Below, in pieces: positions 15,282-20,024 of a stretch of DNA of 20,024 nucleotides (position 1 is its first letter; each line of letters starts with the position of its first letter). Below the pieces are notes generated by a model. The model was not told the DNA's origin and ran no database searches. It was given only the letters and a program-made list of their open reading frames with translations. The stretch is from Fundicoccus_A sp052115865 (lineage in GTDB: Bacteria; Bacillota; Bacilli; Lactobacillales; Aerococcaceae), in assembly GCF_052115865.1 (NCBI RefSeq), contig NZ_JBQKME010000021.1:1-20024 (forward strand), given 5' to 3'. The translations under genes were made by a program, and so were the position numbers.

Positions 15282-16364
15282 ATGACAAGACAGAAAATAT
15301 TAGAAATGCGAGACTTAAGCGTGTCTTTTAAAACCAATCAAGGTTCAGTAGAGGCCATACGTGGAGTCGACTTAGATTTATACCGCGGAGAAACACTTGC
15401 GATTGTGGGGGAATCCGGTTCAGGAAAGTCTGTAACAGTCAAAACAATTATGGGGATTTTAGCCAATAACCAACAAATAAATACCGGTGTGATTGACTAT
15501 TCCTATGAAGCTAATGGCAAGGTGAATTCCGTTGATTTATTGAAAATCAGCAAAAAAGAAATGCGCCGTCGTTTTAATGGTAAGCGGATTGCGATGGTCT
15601 TTCAAGACCCAATGACTTCGCTTAATCCAACCATGCCGATTGGCGAACAAATTATGGAAGGAATGTTTGTCCACTACAACACTCCTAAAAAGCAAGCGTG
15701 CGAAAAAGCTTTACGCTTATTAGAACTTGTAGGGATTTCAAATGGGGAAGAACGATTCATGCAATATCCCCACCAATTATCAGGAGGGATGCGGCAAAGA
15801 GTGGTCATTGCGATTGCCTTAGCTTGTGATCCAGAAATACTGATTTGTGATGAACCGACAACAGCCTTAGATGTTACTATCCAAAGTAAGATATTGGATT
15901 TAATTAATATGATTCAAAAGAAGAATAATATCGCAGTAATTTATATTACCCATGATTTAGGGGTGGTATCGAAAGTAGCAGACTATGTTAACGTTATGTA
16001 TGCTGGACGCATTGTAGAAAAAGGGACGGTAAATGAAATCTTTTATAAGCCAAAACATCCCTATACCTGGGGGCTTTTATCGGCAATGCCTGATATTAAT
16101 ACCTCTTCAGATAAGTTATATGCTATACCAGGGAATCCACCGAACTTAGCTCACCACAAACAGGGCGATCCTTTCTACATTCGTAACGACTATGCCTTAA
16201 ATATTGACAAAAGAATCGAGCCGCCTATGTATCAAGTGTCACCGACGCATTATGTCGCAAGTTGGTTAATGCATGAAAAAGCTCCAAAAGTAGAAATGCC
16301 AGAAGCCCTCCGTGAGCGAATTGAACAAATGAAATTGGAGGCGAACAAATATGAACGAGTATAA
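15282..16364 (+). CDS. oppD: Oligopeptide ABC transporter ATP-binding protein OppD
   Basis: This is a 360-aa ATPase. Walker A is GESGSGKSV (43-51), the Q-loop lies in VFQDP, the signature is LSGGMRQ (167-173), Walker B is ILICDEP (187-193) and the H-loop is in ITHDLG. The C-terminal oligopeptide-transporter extension (YAIPGNPPNL onward) is present, but the cysteines that bind an iron-sulfur cluster in some OppD/DppD proteins are absent; the stretch reads GDPFYIRNDYAL. Start two bases after oppC with AAGGAGG ahead. The 3' end overlaps oppF by 14 bp. Confidence 0.95.
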   Translation: MTRQKILEMRDLSVSFKTNQGSVEAIRGVDLDLYRGETLAIVGESGSGKSVTVKTIMGILANNQQINTGVIDYSYEANGKVNSVDLLKISKKEMRRRFNGKRIAMVFQDPMTSLNPTMPIGEQIMEGMFVHYNTPKKQACEKALRLLELVGISNGEERFMQYPHQLSGGMRQRVVIAIALACDPEILICDEPTTALDVTIQSKILDLINMIQKKNNIAVIYITHDLGVVSKVADYVNVMYAGRIVEKGTVNEIFYKPKHPYTWGLLSAMPDINTSSDKLYAIPGNPPNLAHHKQGDPFYIRNDYALNIDKRIEPPMYQVSPTHYVASWLMHEKAPKVEMPEALRERIEQMKLEANKYERV

Positions 16365-17304
16365 AAGACCTCTATTAGATGTAAAGAACTTAAACCAACA
16401 TTTTCGTGTTAACAAAAAGTTTACGGTCAAAGCGGTTAATGGTGTAAGTTTTCAAATTGAACACGGGGAAACTTATGGCCTAGTGGGAGAGTCAGGATCA
16501 GGTAAATCGACAATCGGTCGTTCTTTGATTCGCCTATACAATCCCACTTCTGGCTCGATTGTTTTTGATGAAAAAGAAATGGCGGGTAAATTAGATAAAC
16601 AACGTGAAAGCTTTTTGCGTACCAATATGCAGATGATATTCCAAGATCCGATGGCAAGTTTGAATCCGCGTAAAAAAGTGATCGACATTATTACACAAGG
16701 CTTGGGAATTCAAGGCTTATATGACTCTACAGAAGAACGTGTGGCTAAAGGGTTGGAAACTTTAGAGCAAGTTGGCTTATCAAGAGAATTTGCCAATCGT
16801 TTTCCTCACCAATTTTCAGGAGGTCAACGCCAGAGAGTTGGGATTGCGCGTGCCTTAATTATGAACCCGCAACTCGTCATTGCCGATGAAGCCATCAGTG
16901 CACTGGATGTGTCAATCCAAGCGCAAATTGTCAATTTGTTAAAAGATATTCAAGAAGAACGGCGTCTGTCTTACTTATTTATTGCCCATGATTTATCCAT
17001 GGTTAAATATATTTCAGATCGGATCGGTGTCTTGCATCGGGGATATTTATTAGAGACGGGAACGAAGGAGGAGATTTTCAATAATCCAATTCATCCATAC
17101 ACCCGCTCGCTCTTATCTGCCATCCCACATCCGAATCCGATAACGGAAAAGCACCGAAAATCGCTTCACTACAGCTATGAGGGGAGTGGTTTCAACTATG
17201 CTTTGGGAGAAGAGCATAAACTTTCACAGACCCATTCAGTTTGGGTTGAACCTTCCATGCTGGACAAAGTTTTAGCAGAAGCCAAAGCTGTCCCTCTCAA
17301 TTAA
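16351..17304 (+). CDS. oppF: Oligopeptide ABC transporter ATP-binding protein OppF
   Basis: This is a 317-aa ATPase that pairs with OppD. Walker A is GESGSGKST (46-54), the Q-loop lies in MIFQDPMASLNPRK, the signature is FSGGQRQ (155-161), Walker B is LVIADEA (175-181) and the H-loop is in IAHDLS. Walker B ends DEA rather than DEP, which is frequent in OppF. The GGAGGCGAACAAATATG start overlaps the oppD tail, implying translational coupling. It is the last gene of the operon; a dispersed-motif copy touches the stop codon and a shared terminator follows. Confidence 0.95.
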   Translation: MNEYKRPLLDVKNLNQHFRVNKKFTVKAVNGVSFQIEHGETYGLVGESGSGKSTIGRSLIRLYNPTSGSIVFDEKEMAGKLDKQRESFLRTNMQMIFQDPMASLNPRKKVIDIITQGLGIQGLYDSTEERVAKGLETLEQVGLSREFANRFPHQFSGGQRQRVGIARALIMNPQLVIADEAISALDVSIQAQIVNLLKDIQEERRLSYLFIAHDLSMVKYISDRIGVLHRGYLLETGTKEEIFNNPIHPYTRSLLSAIPHPNPITEKHRKSLHYSYEGSGFNYALGEEHKLSQTHSVWVEPSMLDKVLAEAKAVPLN

Positions 17305-17319
17305 AATAAATATCACTGC
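17305..17319 (+). repeat. Dispersed 15-bp motif immediately after the oppF stop
   Basis: This is an exact AATAAATATCACTGC that begins on the base after the oppF TAA and ends just before the A-run of the terminator. Confidence 0.7.
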
Positions 17320-17355
17320 AAAAAAACCCGCCTGCTTTTTAAGTAGGCGGGTTTT
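17320..17355. terminator. Bidirectional terminator shared by oppF and gshF
   Basis: The arms CCCGCCTGCTT (17327-17337) and AAGTAGGCGGG (17341-17351) pair with one G-U around a TTT loop. They are flanked by A7 on the left and T4 on the right, so each convergent transcript gets a U tract. It lies 15 bp past the oppF stop and 11 bp past the gshF stop. Confidence 0.9.
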
Positions 17356-17366
17356 GCAGTTGAAGG

Positions 17367-19658
17367 TTAAAAACCATCTGTATTAAATTGCACTTCTGGA
17401 TATAGCTGTTCTAATACCCAGCGACCAACTGGCCGTTGAGTACCGACACCAGGATAACGATGCAAAGTAATCATCGGATTAAAGTTTGCCTCGATGACAC
17501 TATAGTTTGTTTCCTTTGCTTCTTGAGTATAGTCTTCCATAATAATATCCACACCGCAGAAGTTAGCGCCAAGCGCTTGGGAAGCGGCTTCTGCGATTTT
17601 TTTGTAGGACTCATGGACCTCATCGGTACGATCAATGGATAAGCCACCTGTTGAGATATTACTGTTTTTACGTAAATAAATAACTTCTTCTTTTTCAGGG
17701 ATGCTATCCATCGTCATGCCAACTTCTTCTAAAACACTCATCTCTGCTTCACCTTTTTCAATATAGGTTAAGGGCGCTAAGTGTTTCTTTCCTCTTGAAG
17801 GATCTTGATTGACAACATCGATGAGTTGACTAATTGTTGAACGTCCATCGCCAATGATTTGAGCAGGTTGGCGTTCGACAACGGCTTTAACTGCTTTGTT
17901 TTGAACATAGAAACGTAATTCAGTTCCTTTAGCAAATGCCTCCAATAGGACGGTTGCATCTTCTTTAAAAGCAAATTCAAGAGCTTTATCGAAACGGTCT
18001 TGGCTTGGTTTGGTCTCGAAAATCGTAATACCTAAGCCATAATTGGTGTTTTTAGGTTTTATAACGAAGGCATCCATCTTTAATTGATGATAATATGCTC
18101 TACCTTCGTCAATGGAATTAAAACTAAGTCCTTTAGGAACACTGATTCCTGCTTTTTCTAAAAGGATTTTGGTTGCTACTTTGTTTTCCATTAAAAAGTA
18201 AGAGATTAAAGTGTCTTGACGAGTCATGTTACCATTTTTTACATATTCAGTATGGCCATCATAGTCTAAACGGATAAGGTTTTCTTGGGCATCAATAATT
18301 GTTACTTCAATTCCGTGACGCACTGCTTCTTTAATAACATCTTGAGTTGATAGTTCAAATGCTTCAAAACCATGCAATGAATAAGGGCGGGCTAAGTAGG
18401 TTCTTTGATGTTCTTTTGCAAGCTGCATCCCGAAATCTAGAAAGCGACTGGGCGTTTCGATAATATTATACAGTTGACCACTTAAAGTAAGTTCCGGTTG
18501 TTTTAACAAGCGACTCTTTTTAGTAACAATATCAACCATTGATTCCTCGACCATATGATAGTCATCTAGCACTTTTGCCAGTTCATACATTTTCGCAAAT
18601 ATAAATTCAGCTTCAGTGATATTTATTGGTGGGTCTAAAGGAGAGCCTTCGGCTGTTTTGTATTGAAAGTCTTGACCAACTGCAATTTCCTCATCGGTTA
18701 AAATATCATCTATATATAGGAGCGTTAATATGAAAAGACGTATAAACTCCATATCCTCTTGCGTAATACCGTAAGGGGCAAATGGGTTTATATCAAAGTT
18801 ACGGAGCTCTAAGTAATCAATTCCTTTATTTAAAAGTTGACGTACTGGTTGGCTACGTCTAAAACGGACATCACGATACAATTCTTTTTCGACAGAAAGT
18901 TCTTTGTTTTCTACTGCTGCCTCTAAGCTATTCACAAAAGCTTCGAGAGATTCGTAGCTAATGTTAATTGAAGCATCGTTTTGATAACCATAGCGACTCT
19001 GTCGAATAGAACGCATAGTTGTTTTGTGAGGTTTACCGTATAGATTGGTACGATAACTACTATCCACAAATGGTGAAGCTGCTAATAGATAAGTTAAAAT
19101 CCAGCGATACCGCATAAAATTACGGGCTAATTTTGAATAAATATCGTTGCTATATTCAATTAAAGAAGAATCAGCTGGGCAATATGCTTCAATGACTTCT
19201 GGATTAATCTTAAAGTTATAATGGATTCCAGACACTAACTGGACATCCTTACCATAGTAGTCCGCCAAATATTCACGGTATTGTCTTTCTACGACATTTG
19301 TTAATTGGGCAACTTTGATTTCGCCTCGGTTCTCAGGAATAAGTGCCGGCATACTAAATGGCCAAATTAACTCCTCATTTTTTTCATTAGTCTGGGCTAC
19401 GATTTGGTGAGTCGCAGCCAGCCACTGAATAATTTCTTCAGTAGAATTAGAAGGGGGAGTAATAAATTCTAATTGATTTTCACCGAAATCTGTTTGAATA
19501 TAAGGCTGATGATTTCGATCACCCCATTCTGGAGAATGAGCCAGCATAGAATGTGATCCGTCATGAGTAATTCGGATACTTTCACGTTCGATACCGATGG
19601 TACTCTTCCATAGAGTAATAATATCTTCTAGTTTTAAAGGTAATAGTTGGTTTTTCAT
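17367..19658 (-). CDS. gshF: Bifunctional glutamate-cysteine ligase / glutathione synthetase GshF
   Basis: This is a 763-aa cytosolic fusion enzyme that makes glutathione in two ATP-dependent steps: Glu plus Cys to gamma-glutamylcysteine, then addition of Gly. The N-terminal gamma-glutamylcysteine ligase half (about 1-480) contains GIERES (22-27), YGYQNDASINISYESLE and a YLELRNFDINPFAP metal/substrate region. The C-terminal ATP-grasp half (about 490-755) has FVIKPKNTNYGLGI near 525-540, ERQPAQIIGDGRSTI and the closing VIEANFNPMITLHRYPG. Length is as expected for GshF of streptococci, enterococci and Listeria (about 750). The ATG at 19658 is preceded on the minus strand by a CGAGGGA site. It is convergent with oppF and divergent from the presumed rRNA operon. 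Confidence 0.96.
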   Translation of the reverse strand: MKNQLLPLKLEDIITLWKSTIGIERESIRITHDGSHSMLAHSPEWGDRNHQPYIQTDFGENQLEFITPPSNSTEEIIQWLAATHQIVAQTNEKNEELIWPFSMPALIPENRGEIKVAQLTNVVERQYREYLADYYGKDVQLVSGIHYNFKINPEVIEAYCPADSSLIEYSNDIYSKLARNFMRYRWILTYLLAASPFVDSSYRTNLYGKPHKTTMRSIRQSRYGYQNDASINISYESLEAFVNSLEAAVENKELSVEKELYRDVRFRRSQPVRQLLNKGIDYLELRNFDINPFAPYGITQEDMEFIRLFILTLLYIDDILTDEEIAVGQDFQYKTAEGSPLDPPINITEAEFIFAKMYELAKVLDDYHMVEESMVDIVTKKSRLLKQPELTLSGQLYNIIETPSRFLDFGMQLAKEHQRTYLARPYSLHGFEAFELSTQDVIKEAVRHGIEVTIIDAQENLIRLDYDGHTEYVKNGNMTRQDTLISYFLMENKVATKILLEKAGISVPKGLSFNSIDEGRAYYHQLKMDAFVIKPKNTNYGLGITIFETKPSQDRFDKALEFAFKEDATVLLEAFAKGTELRFYVQNKAVKAVVERQPAQIIGDGRSTISQLIDVVNQDPSRGKKHLAPLTYIEKGEAEMSVLEEVGMTMDSIPEKEEVIYLRKNSNISTGGLSIDRTDEVHESYKKIAEAASQALGANFCGVDIIMEDYTQEAKETNYSVIEANFNPMITLHRYPGVGTQRPVGRWVLEQLYPEVQFNTDGF
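18613..18627 (-). repeat. Dispersed 15-bp motif, one mismatch, inside gshF
   Basis: The gshF coding strand reads AATAAATATCACTGA, one base off at the last position, encoding part of PINITE. A weaker copy with two mismatches (plus strand, 19136-19150) also lies in gshF. In-gene copies could be coincidence in AT-rich coding sequence. Confidence 0.4.
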
Positions 19659-19693
19659 TTAATCCCTCGTTAAATTAATATTCAATACACTAT

Positions 19694-19699
19694 ATTATA
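19694..19699 (-). promoter_or_regulatory. Probable -10 of the gshF promoter
   Basis: The minus strand reads TATAAT, 35 bp before the gshF start codon. No good -35 is seen at 16-18 bp. A T-rich tract and an AT-rich inverted repeat lie upstream of it. Confidence 0.45.
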
Positions 19700-19723
19700 C
19701 CCAAGTAGCAAAAAAAGTGTTAT

Positions 19724-19752
19724 AATAATAATTCAACAGAACAATTATTATT
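19724..19752. repeat. Perfect AT-rich inverted repeat between gshF and the rRNA promoters
   Basis: AATAATAATT (19724-19733) and its complement AATTATTATT (19743-19752) flank a 9-nt spacer. It falls just upstream of the presumed gshF -35 area, overlapping a plus-strand TGTTATAAT (19718-19726). It could be an operator, but AT-rich symmetry can arise by chance. Confidence 0.4.
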
Positions 19753-19841
19753 TTAAAACATAAAATAGCTTGCTTTAAAGCTGATAATATAGTGTTTATT
19801 AATAGAAATTAACTTTGTTTGAAAAAAGTTAAGAAAAAGTG

Positions 19842-19870
19842 TTGACTTAAATCTAACTAGATGATATTAT
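19842..19870 (+). promoter_or_regulatory. rRNA operon promoter P1
   Basis: TTGACT (19842-19847), a 17-bp spacer and TATTAT (19865-19870) are preceded by A-rich tracts typical of UP elements. The rest of 19659-19841 holds only the gshF leader and promoter and AT-rich sequence, with no gene seen. Confidence 0.75.
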
Positions 19871-19948
19871 TATTTTCGTTGCTGCAAGAGACCAAAAGCT
19901 CGCGCAACAGTCACTGAAAAAAGATTTTAAAATAAATCAAAAAAACAG

Positions 19949-19977
19949 TTGACACCCAAAACAGAACATAGTAATAT
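19949..19977 (+). promoter_or_regulatory. rRNA operon promoter P2
   Basis: TTGACA (19949-19954), a 17-bp spacer and TAATAT (19972-19977) form a strong second promoter about 107 bp after P1. Tandem promoters of this spacing are usual for rrn operons in Firmicutes. Confidence 0.8.
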
Positions 19978-19983
19978 ATAGAA

Positions 19984-20024
19984 GTTGTCACTTGGACAAC
20001 AAAGCTCATTGAAAACTGAACAAA
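19984..20024 (+). promoter_or_regulatory. rRNA leader: boxB-like hairpin and boxA-like antitermination site
   Basis: A small hairpin, GTTGTC (19984-19989) and GACAAC (19995-20000), is followed by GCTCATTGAAAACTGAACA (20004-20022). This resembles the conserved boxA-containing leader just before 16S rRNA genes in Firmicutes. No 16S sequence is reached before the window ends. Confidence 0.75.

Overview
The window is a compact low-GC Gram-positive chromosome segment, most likely from the order Lactobacillales. The support is a bifunctional glutathione synthase of the GshF type, an EcsAB pair, a fused CoaBC, a glutamyl-aminopeptidase-like M42 peptidase, strong AGGAGG ribosome binding sites and extended -10 promoters. 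Protein style hints at Aerococcaceae or Carnobacteriaceae, but the genus cannot be fixed from the sequence alone. No tRNA or rRNA gene body, transposase, prophage or CRISPR array lies in the window.

Layout. 1-150: a strong hairpin terminator and perhaps the last codons of an upstream gene. 151-1593 (-): 6-phosphogluconate dehydrogenase (gnd). 1783-3003 (+): coaBC, divergent from gnd. 3058-4119: an orphan membrane protein of the PTS EIIC_2 type. 4190-6176: ecsA-ecsB, overlapping by 8 bp, closed by a terminator. 6324-7262: an unrecognised secreted protein with acidic Thr/Glu-rich ends. 7360-9204: an M42 aminopeptidase followed by a metallo-beta-lactamase-fold hydrolase, then a terminator. 9205-9836: a gene-poor gap with a 42-bp tandem repeat array and a G-quadruplex-capable tract. 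9837-11243: an aldehyde dehydrogenase. 11554-17304: a complete oppABCDF oligopeptide ABC importer with its own sigma-A promoter and a stem-loop between oppA and oppB. 17367-19658 (-): gshF, convergent with oppF over a shared bidirectional terminator. 19842-20024: tandem promoters and a boxA-like leader that look like the start of an rRNA operon whose 16S gene lies just beyond the window.

How the genes may fit together. Most are housekeeping. Opp imports peptides, and the M42 peptidase can trim acidic N-terminal residues. gnd makes NADPH, which would support recycling of the glutathione made by GshF. CoaBC makes 4'-phosphopantetheine. EcsAB is linked in other Firmicutes to membrane proteolysis and secretion.

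The most unusual signal is a dispersed 15-bp motif, AATAAATATCWCTGC. It occurs six times exactly and at least three more times with one mismatch, mostly at or just after stop codons at the ends of transcription units, in both orientations, and sometimes as inverted pairs. I know of no named element that matches it. Other points worth checking are a substrate-binding protein with no lipobox cysteine, a CoaC domain with Glu where E. coli has its active-site Cys, and the 42-bp array with its flanking G-rich tract.
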